Positions 51,548-60,105 of a stretch of DNA of 64,000 bases are shown here, piece after piece. The translations under genes and the position numbers were made by a program. The DNA comes from JAUIEH01 sp964483375 (GTDB lineage: Bacteria > Pseudomonadota > Alphaproteobacteria > Caulobacterales > Maricaulaceae): contig CAZABJ010000003.1 of NCBI GenBank assembly GCA_964483375.1, positions 1 to 64,000 of the forward strand. Reading direction: 5' to 3'. How positions within the stretch are numbered: position 1 is the first letter of the stretch; the number at the start of each line of letters is the position of its first letter. The notes under the pieces are model-generated. The model did not search any database. It saw only the letters and a list, made by a program, of their open reading frames with translations, and was not told where the DNA came from.

Positions 51548-53611
51548 ATGTTCGGCTACGCGATCGACTTTGACCCCCTCATCCATGTCTGGGCCCTGCT
51601 CGCGCTCGCGTTTTTCGCTGCGCTGTCGGGCTTGTTCGCCTCCCGCCGCGGCCGGGGCTTGCGCACGCTCGCAGTCGCCGCTGTGGCGCTCGCGCTGGCG
51701 AACCCCTCTCTCGTCGAAGAAGACCGCGCCGATTTGCCGGATGTGCTTGTCGCGGTGGTGGATGAGAGCCGCAGCATGCGGGTGGGCGAACGCCCCCAAG
51801 CCGCCGAGGCCGCTTTGGCGGCTCTGCGCGCGGAGGCCGCCGCCGACCCTGGGCTTGAAATCGTCGAAGTCGCCGCCGGCGATGATCCAGACGGCACATT
51901 GCTCTTCGAAGCCTTGGCCCAAGGTTTGGGCGAAGCGCCTCGCGGGCGGCTCGCCGGTGCGATGCTCATCACCGACGGCCGGGTGCATGATGCGCCCGAA
52001 AACGCCGAATCCATCGGTCTCGACGCGCCGCTCCACGCCTTGATTGTCGGCGAGCGCGAAGGCGGCGACCGACGGCTTGTGGTCGCCGAAGCGCCGGTGT
52101 TCGGCATCGTCAATGACACCGCCGCTTTCACTTTGCGGGTCGAGGATGTCGGCCGAACCCCAGAGCCCGGCGAGGACGCCGAAGTTGTGCTGCGGCTTGA
52201 CGGAGGCGACCCGCTCGTCGCCCGCGCACGGATCGGCGAAGACACCGAAATCCGACTGCCCATTCGGTTCCGCGGACCCAATGTGGTGGAGATCGAGGTC
52301 GCCGAGGGCCCCGAGGAACTGACGCTGGAAAACAACCGCGCCGCGGTGAGCATTTCAGGGGTGCGCGATCGCCTACGGGTGTTGTTGGTCACCGGAGAGC
52401 CCCATGCCGGCGCGCGATCCTGGCGCGATTTGCTCAAGTCCGACCCCTCCGTCGACCTGGTGCATTTCGTCATTTTGCGCCCGCCGGACCGCAATGAAGT
52501 CTACACCCCGGAAGAAGAACTCTCCCTGATCGGCTTTCCGACCCAAGAACTCTTTGAAGAGCAGCTTGAGAATTTCGATCTGGTGATTTTCGACCGCTAT
52601 CGGCGACGCGGCGTGATCGACCTTTTGTACCTCGACAACATCGCACGCTACGTTGAGGACGGCGGCGCCTTGTTGATCGCCGCAGGGCCGATGTTCGCCG
52701 GCCCCACCAGCCTCTACCGCACCTCGCTTTCCGCGATTTTGCCCGTCCGCCCCACGGCGTCCATCATCGAAGAGGGCTATCAGCCAGGCGTGACCGAGGA
52801 CGGGCGCGCCCATCCGGTGACGGCGGGCCTGCGAGAGCAAGACGTCAGCGATGACGGCTGGGGCCGTTGGTTCCGGGTCATTGAAGGCTCTGCGGTCTCA
52901 GGCCGAACCCTGATGAACGGCCCGCGGGATCTGCCGCTGTTGGTCCTTGACCGACAAGGCGACGGCCGCGTCGCGATGCTCATGTCCGATCACGCGTGGC
53001 TCTGGGCGCGCGGGTATGACGGCGGCGGACCGCATGGCGAGCTGTTCCGCCGCTTGGCGCATTGGCTGATGCAAGAACCCGAGTTGGAGGAAGAGCGCCT
53101 GAGCGCCACGGTGGTGGACGACGTCATGCAGATCGCGCGCACAACGATGGGCGAGCCGCCCGGCGCGGTAAGCGTCACCACGCCGACGGGAGAAACTGTG
53201 GAGGTGGCGCTTACCCCTGCGGGCGACGGGCTTTATGTCGGCGAGACGCCGGCGCGGGAAACCGGGCTTTACAGTCTCAGATCAGAGCGGCTGACGACCA
53301 CCGCGTCGGCCGGTCCGATAAACCCGCCCGAGCTCGCGGACCTGACGCCCACGCGCGAAATTCTCGCCCCTCTCATCGAAGCGCAAGGCGGCGGGGCGGT
53401 CTTCGTGGGCGAAGGCGGCGGGCTCGATTTGCCGTCGTTCCGCCGGGTGCGCCAAGGAGACGACGCGGCAGGGCGGGAATGGCTGGGATTGGCCCGCAAT
53501 TCCGCCTACGCGGTTGAGTCTCAGGAGCGCCGCCCGCTCGCCCCGGCCTTGCTTGCCGTGGCGATCGCCTTGTCGTTGTTAGGTTTTGCTTGGGCGCGCG
53601 AGGGACGCTGA
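51548..53611 (+). CDS. Membrane protein with VWA-like and class I amidotransferase-like domains
   Basis: The 687-residue product has N-terminal membrane helices (about 10-60), a VWA-like start 'LPDVLVAVVDESRSMRVGERP' (the D-x-S-x-S metal site), and a class I amidotransferase-like fold around 275-400 ('RLRVLLVTGEPHAGARSWRDLL', 'FDLVIFDRYRRRGVI', 'YVEDGGALLIAAGP'). There is no catalytic Cys-His-Glu set that I can see, so it is probably not an active amidotransferase. A last membrane helix lies at about 665-683. It is 2 bp after the DUF4159 gene, the usual last member of this operon type. Confidence 0.85.
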   Translation: MFGYAIDFDPLIHVWALLALAFFAALSGLFASRRGRGLRTLAVAAVALALANPSLVEEDRADLPDVLVAVVDESRSMRVGERPQAAEAALAALRAEAAADPGLEIVEVAAGDDPDGTLLFEALAQGLGEAPRGRLAGAMLITDGRVHDAPENAESIGLDAPLHALIVGEREGGDRRLVVAEAPVFGIVNDTAAFTLRVEDVGRTPEPGEDAEVVLRLDGGDPLVARARIGEDTEIRLPIRFRGPNVVEIEVAEGPEELTLENNRAAVSISGVRDRLRVLLVTGEPHAGARSWRDLLKSDPSVDLVHFVILRPPDRNEVYTPEEELSLIGFPTQELFEEQLENFDLVIFDRYRRRGVIDLLYLDNIARYVEDGGALLIAAGPMFAGPTSLYRTSLSAILPVRPTASIIEEGYQPGVTEDGRAHPVTAGLREQDVSDDGWGRWFRVIEGSAVSGRTLMNGPRDLPLLVLDRQGDGRVAMLMSDHAWLWARGYDGGGPHGELFRRLAHWLMQEPELEEERLSATVVDDVMQIARTTMGEPPGAVSVTTPTGETVEVALTPAGDGLYVGETPARETGLYSLRSERLTTTASAGPINPPELADLTPTREILAPLIEAQGGGAVFVGEGGGLDLPSFRRVRQGDDAAGREWLGLARNSAYAVESQERRPLAPALLAVAIALSLLGFAWAREGR

Positions 53612-53687
53612 TCGAAACCGGGCGCGCGCGTTCAGCAGTCATTAGCCATGCCGCGATATCGTGTCATCCTACGTTTTCGGGGACGCC

Positions 53688-54209
53688 ATGTCGGGCTACG
53701 ACCTCTCCACATTGCGCTGCCTGCTCGTCGAGGACCATCAGCAGATGCGTCGGCTGCTGCGGGAGTTGTTGCGCGCAATCGGCCTGAGAGACATCGAAGA
53801 AGCCGAAGCCGGCGCGGACGCGCTCGAAAAGCTTTCGCTCAACCCCTTCGACATCATCGTCTGCGACTACATGATGGAGCCGATCGACGGGTTGGAGCTG
53901 GCGCGTTTTGTCCGCACCGCGCAGGACAGCGAGGATCCCAGAACGCCGATCATCATGGTCACCAGCTACACCTCACGGCGAACGATTTTCGCCGCGCGCG
54001 ACGCCGGCGTGAACGAAGTCGTCGTGAAACCGATCTCGCCGGCGGACCTGTACACGCGGATTTACGCGATTGTCGAACGCCCTCGAAAGTTCGTTCGCAG
54101 TCCCAATTATGTCGGCCCCGACCGTCGCCGGCGGGTATTGGCCGACACCGGCGAACGCCGACGCTGGGACGACGAGGCGGACGCCGACGTTTTTGATTTG
54201 GGCGCCTGA
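53688..54209 (+). CDS. CheY-like single-domain response regulator with basic C-terminal tail
   Basis: The 173-residue product is a receiver domain (about 8-130) with acidic pocket 'LVEDH', phospho-acceptor Asp in 'IIVCDYMMEPIDG', conserved Thr/Ser 'IIMVTSYT' and Lys in 'VVVKPIS'. The C-terminus 'PNYVGPDRRRRVLADTGERRRWDD' matches the GPDRRR tail of many alphaproteobacterial CheY-like proteins. No output domain. ATG 53688 is chosen; an in-frame GTG at 53661 is possible. It may signal to the flagellar motor or to a kinase elsewhere; the partner is not in the window unless it is CckA. Confidence 0.85.
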   Translation: MSGYDLSTLRCLLVEDHQQMRRLLRELLRAIGLRDIEEAEAGADALEKLSLNPFDIIVCDYMMEPIDGLELARFVRTAQDSEDPRTPIIMVTSYTSRRTIFAARDAGVNEVVVKPISPADLYTRIYAIVERPRKFVRSPNYVGPDRRRRVLADTGERRRWDDEADADVFDLGA

Positions 54210-54257
54210 ATCCACGCCTCGCTAAGGGTGCGAATCGTCGCTACCGTTGCTGGGCGT

Positions 54258-54272
54258 TTAACTGACCCTTAA
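54258..54272 (+). promoter_or_regulatory. Perfect CtrA box TTAA-N7-TTAA before a small lipoprotein gene
   Basis: TTAACTGACCCTTAA is an exact match to the full CtrA consensus and ends 11 bp before the next ATG, abutting its ribosome binding site GGAGG. At that place it cannot sit over the -35 box of this gene, so it would repress or serve another promoter. Binding is inferred. Confidence 0.5.
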
Positions 54273-54283
54273 CGGAGGTCGAT

Positions 54284-54478
54284 ATGAGCATCGAGCGTTC
54301 CCGAGCGCTGGCGATCCTGGGTCCGGCCTTCATGCTGAGCGGCTGCGTCGCCGCCGCCGCCGCCGGCGCCGCTGTTTCAACGGCCGGCACGGTTATCGAA
54401 ACCGGCGCTAACGTCGGCGGAGCCGTGGTCGGCGCAGCGGCTGATGCGGTCACCCCGGACAGGGACGACGAGGACTAG
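54284..54478 (+). CDS. Small lipoprotein
   Basis: The 64-residue product has a signal peptide with lipobox LSGC (Cys21), an Ala/Gly-rich body ('AAAAAGAAVSTAGTVIETGANVGGAVVGAAADAV') and an acidic end 'TPDRDDED'. The glycine-rich repeats recall membrane-associated glycine-zipper lipoproteins. GGAGG lies 5 nt before the ATG. A perfect CtrA box directly upstream suggests cell-cycle control. It precedes the secreted PPC-like domain cluster on the same strand. Confidence 0.75.
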   Translation: MSIERSRALAILGPAFMLSGCVAAAAAGAAVSTAGTVIETGANVGGAVVGAAADAVTPDRDDED

Positions 54479-54578
54479 CGCGTTCCTCTCGCGGCCGGCT
54501 GCGTTTCCCGCCTTACAGCCGCCCTAAAGTCAGCCAAAAGTCCCGCACCTACGCTTTCAGGCTTAACGGGACCCATCC

Positions 54579-55061
54579 ATGTATCGTCTGTTTCTCCTCG
54601 CCGCCGGCGCGGCGGCGCTCACTGCCCCTGCAATCGCGCAGGATTTCAACCTGCCCCCGACGTCAGGCGCCATTTCGCTGCGCACCGGCTTCACGCCGGA
54701 TCCGGTGACGGTTCGTGTCATCGGCGGCGGCGATATCGACGCAGACGCCGCTCTCGAGGCGGCCCGCTGCGCCGGCTTTATTGATGAAGCCCCGACTTTC
54801 TCGCTCAACTTCACAGCCGGCCTGCAAGGGTGGCCGCTGATTCTGCGCGCCCAGTCCGAAACCCCGTTCACGCTTCTGGTGAATGACCCGCTGACCAATT
54901 GGAGCTGCCGCGGCAGCGAAGACGGCCAGGCCGCGGTGACATATCTGCTGCCGCTTTCAGGGCGCTACGACATTTGGGTCGGCAACGCCGAGAGCGACGA
55001 GACGTTCGAAGCCGCGCTGGGAATCAGCGAAATTATCGAAGCCGAACAGGCTGAAGAGTAG
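54579..55061 (+). CDS. Secreted protein, single PPC-like domain, copy 1 of the cluster
   Basis: The 160-residue product has a signal peptide (to about residue 20, IAQ-D) and one domain of the family found four times in this locus: 'GFTPDPVTVRVIGGGDIDA', first Cys in 'ARCAGFIDEAP', 'WPLILRAQSETPFTLLVNDP', second Cys in 'WSCRGSED', and 'SGRYDIWVG' near the end. The Asp-rich CDDD segment seen in the other copies is reduced here. The fold is probably a beta-sandwich like bacterial PPC domains; the two cysteines could form a disulfide. Role unknown. Confidence 0.75.
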   Translation: MYRLFLLAAGAAALTAPAIAQDFNLPPTSGAISLRTGFTPDPVTVRVIGGGDIDADAALEAARCAGFIDEAPTFSLNFTAGLQGWPLILRAQSETPFTLLVNDPLTNWSCRGSEDGQAAVTYLLPLSGRYDIWVGNAESDETFEAALGISEIIEAEQAEE

Positions 55062-55207
55062 GGCCGGACGCGCGCGTCGCTGAAAGCGGAGCCGCAGAAT
55101 TCGCATATCAAACCGCGGCTCGCCTCGTTCTCGCCTTATCGGTTCGGTTCTTTTCGTGTGTCGTCGTGGTTTTAAACGTGCACGTCATCTCAAGGGAGTA
55201 GCAGCCC

Positions 55208-56683
55208 ATGCTTCGTTCGTTCTTGTTTGCTGGGGCAGCCGCCATTGCGCTGTCAGGCGCCGCGGCGGCGCAGAACCCCAACCTGGCCCCCGCCTATGGC
55301 TCGGCCAATCTGGTTTCGAATTTCCAGCCGGACCCGCATGTCGTGTATCTGCAGGCGGGCGGCGATCGCGACGCTTCCTCGCTCTCGTCGAACTGCTGGG
55401 GAACCATCGCCGACGCGCCGGACTACAACATCACCTGGTCCGCGGTCCCCTCGAATGGTTGGCCGCTCATTTTCGGCGCGCGGTCGGACGCCGACACCAC
55501 CATTGCGGTGCGCCTTCCTGACGGCTCCTATGTTTGCGACGACGACGGAGGCGGCTACCCGCACCCACGCGTCGAACTCGATAACCCGCAAAGCGGCACC
55601 TATAACATTTGGGTCGGCACCTACAGCTCAAGCGCGGGCTACCCGAATGCGGCGCTCTATATCTCGGAAGTCTTCGAGTATGACGGCTTCGATTTGACCC
55701 CAAGCGCGGGGCCGAGCGCGCCGGCGTTCCCGACAAACCCGAATACGCCGACCATACCCACCAACCCCTCCACCGGCGGCTTGAACCCGAACGCCAACGG
55801 CACGTTCGGTTCGGTGACGCTGGTTACGGGCTTCGCCGACGACCCCCACCGCGCCAGCATCCAATCGGGCGGGCCGATCGACGCTTCGATCGCCGACTCC
55901 AGCTGCTGGGGCAATATCTCGTCCGCCCCGACCTATGTGCTGAATTACACCGCGGGCGACTTCTGGCCGCTCATCATCGGCGTCCAGTCCGGCGGAGACA
56001 CGACCCTATCGGTTCGCACGCCGAGCGGGCGCTGGGTCTGCGACGACGACTCCGGACAAGGCCTGAACCCGCGCATCTCCTTCCCGCCGAACTCCGAATC
56101 CGGTCGCTACGCGATTTATGTCGGAACCTACGGCGTCCAGGATAACGTCGCGGGTCAGCTGCTGATCTCCGAGCTCGACGAAATGATCCCGGGCGACGGC
56201 ATCGATCCGGTTTTCCCGACCAATCCGACTAACCCGACCAACCCGATCACGCCGCCCACCCCGGGGCTGCGTCCGGACATCTCGCTGCCGGCGACCAACG
56301 GTACGTTCTCACTCAACGCCGGCTTCGTTCCTGACCCGAACGTGACCACTTTGAGCCCCGGCGGGCCGATCGAAGCGAATTTGGCGCTGCCCGGCACCAA
56401 CTGCCGCGGCTACATTCCCCAAGCGCCTCACGTCGAGCTGAGCTACACCGCCGGCTCCACCTGGCCGCTCATCATCTCCGCGGGCTCAAGCGTGGATACG
56501 ACGTTGGCCGTGAACGCGCCGGACGGCACCTGGTACTGCAGCGACGATGACGGCGAGGGCCTGAACCCCAGCCTCACGTTCAACTCGCCGCAGTCTGGCG
56601 TTTACGACATCTATGTCGGCTCTTACTGGCAGGGCGACTCCGGCCGGGCGACGCTGCACATCTCTGAAGTCTCTTCGCAATAA
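55208..56683 (+). CDS. Secreted protein with three tandem PPC-like domains
   Basis: The 491-residue product has a signal peptide (to about 21) and three copies of the local domain at about 24-155, 193-323 and 355-491. Each has 'F-P/DDP', a G-G-x-I/R-x-A-S/N strand, Cys in 'C-W/R-G-x-I', 'WPLII', 'DTTL-V--P-G-W-C-D/SDD-G-GLNP' and 'SG-Y-IYVGTY'. The linkers are proline/asparagine/threonine-rich (TNPTNPTNPITPPTP). The Asp-rich loop after the second Cys could bind calcium. GGGAG lies before ATG 55208. An intrinsic terminator follows directly. Likely an envelope or extracellular adhesive or scaffold protein; not established. Confidence 0.8.
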   Translation: MLRSFLFAGAAAIALSGAAAAQNPNLAPAYGSANLVSNFQPDPHVVYLQAGGDRDASSLSSNCWGTIADAPDYNITWSAVPSNGWPLIFGARSDADTTIAVRLPDGSYVCDDDGGGYPHPRVELDNPQSGTYNIWVGTYSSSAGYPNAALYISEVFEYDGFDLTPSAGPSAPAFPTNPNTPTIPTNPSTGGLNPNANGTFGSVTLVTGFADDPHRASIQSGGPIDASIADSSCWGNISSAPTYVLNYTAGDFWPLIIGVQSGGDTTLSVRTPSGRWVCDDDSGQGLNPRISFPPNSESGRYAIYVGTYGVQDNVAGQLLISELDEMIPGDGIDPVFPTNPTNPTNPITPPTPGLRPDISLPATNGTFSLNAGFVPDPNVTTLSPGGPIEANLALPGTNCRGYIPQAPHVELSYTAGSTWPLIISAGSSVDTTLAVNAPDGTWYCSDDDGEGLNPSLTFNSPQSGVYDIYVGSYWQGDSGRATLHISEVSSQ

Positions 56684-56692
56684 GCGAAGACC

Positions 56693-56729
56693 GGGGCCGC
56701 GTTCTGCGAACGCGGCCCCTATTTTTTTT
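56693..56729 (+). terminator. Intrinsic terminator after the three-domain gene
   Basis: GGGGCCGCGTTC and GAACGCGGCCCC form a perfect 12-bp stem with a TGC loop, followed by TATTTTTTTT. It is the clearest intrinsic terminator in the window. It lies 10 bp after the 55208 gene and 16 bp before the next ATG, so the 56745 gene needs its own promoter or read-through. Confidence 0.9.
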
Positions 56730-56744
56730 GGGACGCTACGCCCA

Positions 56745-57245
56745 ATGCGCAACACGCTGGCAGCCTTGTTCACCGCCGCCGCCCTCGCAGGACCCGCCTG
56801 CGCGGTGCCCGCCGCGGCTCAGGCGGATTTCGCGACCGCCACCGCGGGACCTGTCGATGAGGTTTGGCTTGAAGGCGGTTTCTTGCCCGATCCCTATGCC
56901 GTCACGGTGATCGCAGGCGGCGAAACGGACGCAGCCGAAGACCCCTTGCGCGCGGCCGCAGGGTGCCGAGGCTATGTCACCCAACGCCCCACACTGGTGT
57001 TGAGTTACGACGCCGGACGCGACCTTCCGCTTATCGTCTCAGCGGGCTCGCGCGACGACACCACGCTCGTCGTCCATGGGCCTGGCGGGGAATGGCGCTG
57101 CAACAATGACGGCGGGCGGGGACTGAACCCGAGCATTCGCTGGGAAGAGCCGGCCTCGGGGGTCTATGAGATCTGGGTGGGAACCTATCTCCCCAACCAA
57201 GCTCCTGTGGCGACGCTGCATATCTCCGAGATTACAAGCCAATAA
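56745..57245 (+). CDS. Secreted protein, single PPC-like domain, copy 3 of the cluster
   Basis: The 166-residue product has a signal peptide (cleavage near 'AAAQA') and one domain with all family marks: 'GGFLPDPYAVTVIAGGETDA', 'AGCRGYVTQRP', 'LPLIVSAGSRDDTTLVVHGPGGEWRCNNDGGRGLNPSIRW' (second Cys followed by the Asn/Asp loop) and 'SGVYEIWVGTY', ending 'LHISEITSQ', like the three-domain protein's 'LHISEVSSQ'. Start 56745 is placed just after the terminator of the upstream gene. Confidence 0.75.
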   Translation: MRNTLAALFTAAALAGPACAVPAAAQADFATATAGPVDEVWLEGGFLPDPYAVTVIAGGETDAAEDPLRAAAGCRGYVTQRPTLVLSYDAGRDLPLIVSAGSRDDTTLVVHGPGGEWRCNNDGGRGLNPSIRWEEPASGVYEIWVGTYLPNQAPVATLHISEITSQ

Positions 57246-57342
57246 CCGCGCGCCAGATCTTGACGCGAGGAGCTAGGGGCGCGATCGAACCGGCGACTTG
57301 GCGCGTCCGCGCGGCCCGCCGCGCGTCTATGGGAGAGAGACA

Positions 57343-57873
57343 ATGCGTTTTCGCTTGATGACCGCGGCCCTCGCCGTCGGTTTCGCCGCCGCCCCTGCAC
57401 TGGCGCAAGACGCGACGCTGGCCCCGAGCCATGGCGAGACCTCGCTCGCCGCCGGCTTCACGCCCTCTCCCCATGTCGCGCGCGTTTGGGCCGGCGCCAT
57501 GGGCGAAATCAACGCCGCGGAAGCGGAGGTTTTGGCCGATGTGGAGCACTGCGCCGGTTTCATCACCGAAGCGCCGAACTTCGTCCTCAACTTTGAACCC
57601 GCCGATGCGGCTGGTCCCTTGAGCTTCAGCGTGCGCACTCAGGCCGATCCGACGCTTGTGGTCGCCACCCCGGACGGGGATTGGCTTTGCGCTGACGACA
57701 TCTTGAACGACGCTGGCGACATTGAAAGTTTTGAGCCCGTGCTCGCAATCGCTGAGGCGAGCGCCGGCCGCTATGCGATTTGGGTCGGCGTTTTTCATCG
57801 CCCGGGACAGGCTCCCGCTGATCTGACGATCTGGGACGGGGCCGTGGACCCGGCGTGGATTGAGCGACGCTGA
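57343..57873 (+). CDS. Secreted protein, single PPC-like domain, copy 4 of the cluster
   Basis: The 176-residue product has a signal peptide (to about 21, LAQ-D) and one diverged domain: 'LAAGFTPSPHVARVWAGAMGEINA', 'EHCAGFITEAP', 'DPTLVVATPDGDWLCADD' and 'AGRYAIWVGVF'. It lacks the GLNP segment and ends 'VDPAWIERR' instead of ISE-SQ, so it is the most divergent member. GGGAGAGAG lies before ATG 57343. Same strand as the other members, 97 bp after copy 3. Confidence 0.7.
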   Translation: MRFRLMTAALAVGFAAAPALAQDATLAPSHGETSLAAGFTPSPHVARVWAGAMGEINAAEAEVLADVEHCAGFITEAPNFVLNFEPADAAGPLSFSVRTQADPTLVVATPDGDWLCADDILNDAGDIESFEPVLAIAEASAGRYAIWVGVFHRPGQAPADLTIWDGAVDPAWIERR

Positions 57874-57982
57874 TCCGAGCCAGTTCGGACGATCACGTAT
57901 CTGTGAACGGGCCGCCACAGGTGCGCCATAGGGAACGTGCTATTTTCGCAGGTCTGGGGACTTTAATGGAAGGAAGGCAGCT

Positions 57983-58564
57983 ATGCGCCTCGCCACTGCA
58001 CTATGCGGCGCCGCCGTTGCGATAGCCCTAGCGGTTCCCGCGCAAGCGTTCCGGCTCGGCTACCAGGCTGATGCGGATGTGACGCTGATCGAACCGATCA
58101 CGCGCATAAACGTCACGGTCGACCCCGACGCAATAAACGAGACACTCCGCCTTAGTCGCGCGTCCACCCGCAATGAGAGCTATCTGGGACCGAACGACGC
58201 CGAAGACCTCGTGGCCGATTTGTATGACGAACTGGTCGAGAATCTCGGTTCACGCGGACTGCTCGACGAGACGGCGGCCGCCGGCGCGACCCTGAACGTG
58301 ATCATCCTCGACGCTGACCCGAACAATCTGGCCTTCACGGAAGTCGGGCGACACAACTTCCTCGACAACGCCAGCATCGGCCGCGGCGGAGCGGAGTTGG
58401 AAGCCACGCTCATCGCATCCGACGGATCAGTGCTGGCCAATTACGGCTTTGACTACTCAGAGCCTGGCTCCATCCGTTTTGAAGTACGGGCGGGAACCTG
58501 GACCGAAGCGCGTCGGACCTTCGACCGCTTCGCCCGCCGCCTGGCCGAGGATTTGGCCGAGTAA
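57983..58564 (+). CDS. Secreted hypothetical protein
   Basis: The 193-residue product has a signal peptide (MRLATALCGAAVAIALAVPAQA) and a soluble domain with 'DLVADLYDELVENLGSRGLLDE', 'ATLNVIILDADPNN', 'GGAELEATLIASDGSVLANYGFDY' and a C-terminal helix. The order resembles DUF3313/DUF4410-type periplasmic proteins (strand, helix, strand pairs), but I cannot assign a family firmly. GGAAGGAAGG lies before the ATG. A hairpin with T5 follows the gene. Confidence 0.7.
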   Translation: MRLATALCGAAVAIALAVPAQAFRLGYQADADVTLIEPITRINVTVDPDAINETLRLSRASTRNESYLGPNDAEDLVADLYDELVENLGSRGLLDETAAAGATLNVIILDADPNNLAFTEVGRHNFLDNASIGRGGAELEATLIASDGSVLANYGFDYSEPGSIRFEVRAGTWTEARRTFDRFARRLAEDLAE

Positions 58565-58588
58565 GGCCCACTGAAATCCGGGCAAAAG

Positions 58589-58620
58589 ACGGGTCGTCGC
58601 GCGCGCGGCGGCCCGTTTTT
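58589..58620 (+). terminator. Probable intrinsic terminator after the secreted hypothetical gene
   Basis: ACGGG and CCCGT pair around a CG-rich, partly paired interior (CGTCGC...GCGGCG), followed by TTTTT. It lies 24 bp after the 57983 gene and just before the end of queE on the other strand. Confidence 0.55.
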
Positions 58621-58621
58621 G

Positions 58622-59257
58622 CTAGGGCAATCCGATAAATTTGTGTGTTTGAAGGCTCAGCCGCCAACGCGGGTGAGCCAAGCAATAGGCCGCCGCTGCA
58701 CGAGTGTTTTCGTCGCGCGCGGGCCCGTCCATCGGTTGCAGAAGAAAAGCGCCGAAATCGAGCCCTTCAAACGCCTCAGGAAGCGCGCCTGGTTGGGGAT
58801 AGACGAGCTTGAGTTCGTCGCCGCGCCGGAGTTGCAGCGGCGCCCCGGCTTTGGGACTGACACAAACCCAGTCCAGCCCGTCTGGGGGGAGCATCGTGCC
58901 GTTTGTCTCAACTGCGACCGCGAAACCCTGGGCGTGCAAGGCGTCGATCAAAGGCGCATCGAGCTGCAACAGGGGTTCGCCGCCGGTGCAAACCACATAG
59001 CGCGCCCCCATTTGGTCGGCCGGCCAGGCGCGTGCGACCGCCTCGGCGAGCGCGTCGGGACGGTCGAACCGGCCCCCGCCAGGTCCATCCACGCCGACAA
59101 AATCAGTGTCGCAGAACGAACAAATCGCCGAAGCGCGGTCTTCTTCGCGTCCCGACCACAGATTGCAGCCCGCAAAACGCACGAAAACGGCAGGACGGCC
59201 CGCCTGCAGCCCTTCCCCCTGGAGGGTGTAATACAGCTCCTTGACCGCGTAGCTCAT
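58622..59257 (-). CDS. queE: 7-carboxy-7-deazaguanine synthase
   Basis: QueE is a radical SAM enzyme making the 7-deazaguanine core of queuosine. The 211-residue product has 'MSYAVKELYYTLQGEGLQAGRPAVFVRFAGCNLWSGREED' (the long cluster loop variant), cluster cysteines 'C-x-x-x-x-x..CSFCDTD' and 'VVCTGGEPLLQ'. It overlaps queC by 4 bp (ATGA), so the two are co-translated. The Cys30-x14-Cys45-x2-Cys48 spacing (C-N-L-W ... C-S-F-C) is the type with an insertion between the first two cysteines. Confidence 0.95.
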   Translation of the reverse strand: MSYAVKELYYTLQGEGLQAGRPAVFVRFAGCNLWSGREEDRASAICSFCDTDFVGVDGPGGGRFDRPDALAEAVARAWPADQMGARYVVCTGGEPLLQLDAPLIDALHAQGFAVAVETNGTMLPPDGLDWVCVSPKAGAPLQLRRGDELKLVYPQPGALPEAFEGLDFGAFLLQPMDGPARDENTRAAAAYCLAHPRWRLSLQTHKFIGLP

Positions 59258-59985
59258 CGAGCGGCCTCATTGCGCGCCGCATACGCCGCCCACCCTTCCG
59301 CTCGGAGCGTGCAAGCAGGGCATTCCCCGCAACCATAACCCCAGGGGTGACGTTCAGCCCGCACCCCGCGGTAACAGGTGTGCGTTTCCTCCAAAATGAG
59401 CGCCACCAGGGACCGCCCGCCCAACTGCTCGGCGAGCGCCCAGGTTTCAGCCTTTGTCAGATGCATCAAGGGGGTCTCAACGGCGAGAGCGGCGTCCAGA
59501 CCCAAGGACAACGCCTGAGCCATCGCCGAAATCGTCGCCGCCCGGCAATCGGGGTAGCCGGCGAAGTCGGTTTCGCACATGCCGCCCACCAGCGCGCCTA
59601 AACCCCGGCGATAGGCGAGGCCGCCCGCCACCGAGAGAAACACCAGATTGCGCCCCGGGACGAAGGTCGTCGGCAACCCATTTGCGGCGAAGGCGATTTC
59701 TTGGTCCGCCGTCAGCGCCGAGGTCGCAACCGCGCCATAGCCCGACAGATCGACCAGCGTGTCCGGCCCCAGCCGCTCCGCCCAGGCGGGGTTAAGGTCC
59801 GCCAGGCCCGCACGGACGCGCGCCCGTGCGTCGAGCTCGACGGCGTGTCTTTGTCCGTAGGCGAAACCGATGGTCTCAACCCGGGCGAAGCGATCAAGCG
59901 CCCAGGCCAAGCATGTCGCGGAATCTTGACCGCCGGAAAACAAAACCAGGGCGGCCTGGGAGTTGAGCGCGAGAGCGTCATTCAT
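59254..59985 (-). CDS. queC: 7-cyano-7-deazaguanine synthase
   Basis: QueC converts carboxydeazaguanine to preQ0 with ATP and ammonia. The 243-residue product has the PP-loop 'VLFSGGQDSATCLAWAL', 'TTFVPGRNLVFLSVAGGLAYR', and the zinc-site cysteines 'CYRG', 'GCGECPACTLRAEGW'. Its stop overlaps the queE start. It diverges from cutA. Confidence 0.96.
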   Translation of the reverse strand: MNDALALNSQAALVLFSGGQDSATCLAWALDRFARVETIGFAYGQRHAVELDARARVRAGLADLNPAWAERLGPDTLVDLSGYGAVATSALTADQEIAFAANGLPTTFVPGRNLVFLSVAGGLAYRRGLGALVGGMCETDFAGYPDCRAATISAMAQALSLGLDAALAVETPLMHLTKAETWALAEQLGGRSLVALILEETHTCYRGVRAERHPWGYGCGECPACTLRAEGWAAYAARNEAAR

Positions 59986-60105
59986 CGTCGGCCGGGTTTA
60001 CCGCTCCGCCCCGCCGCATTCAACGCGCATGTCCGACTTCTCGGCAGCTCCCGTACGCGCTACGCACGGACGCCCGGAACATATTCGCTGCAGGAGAGCC
60101 CGCCC

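Noticed and set aside
51548..53611. Active glutamine amidotransferase
   Set aside because: The fold pattern is there, but I cannot find the Cys nucleophile and His-Glu pair at the expected places.
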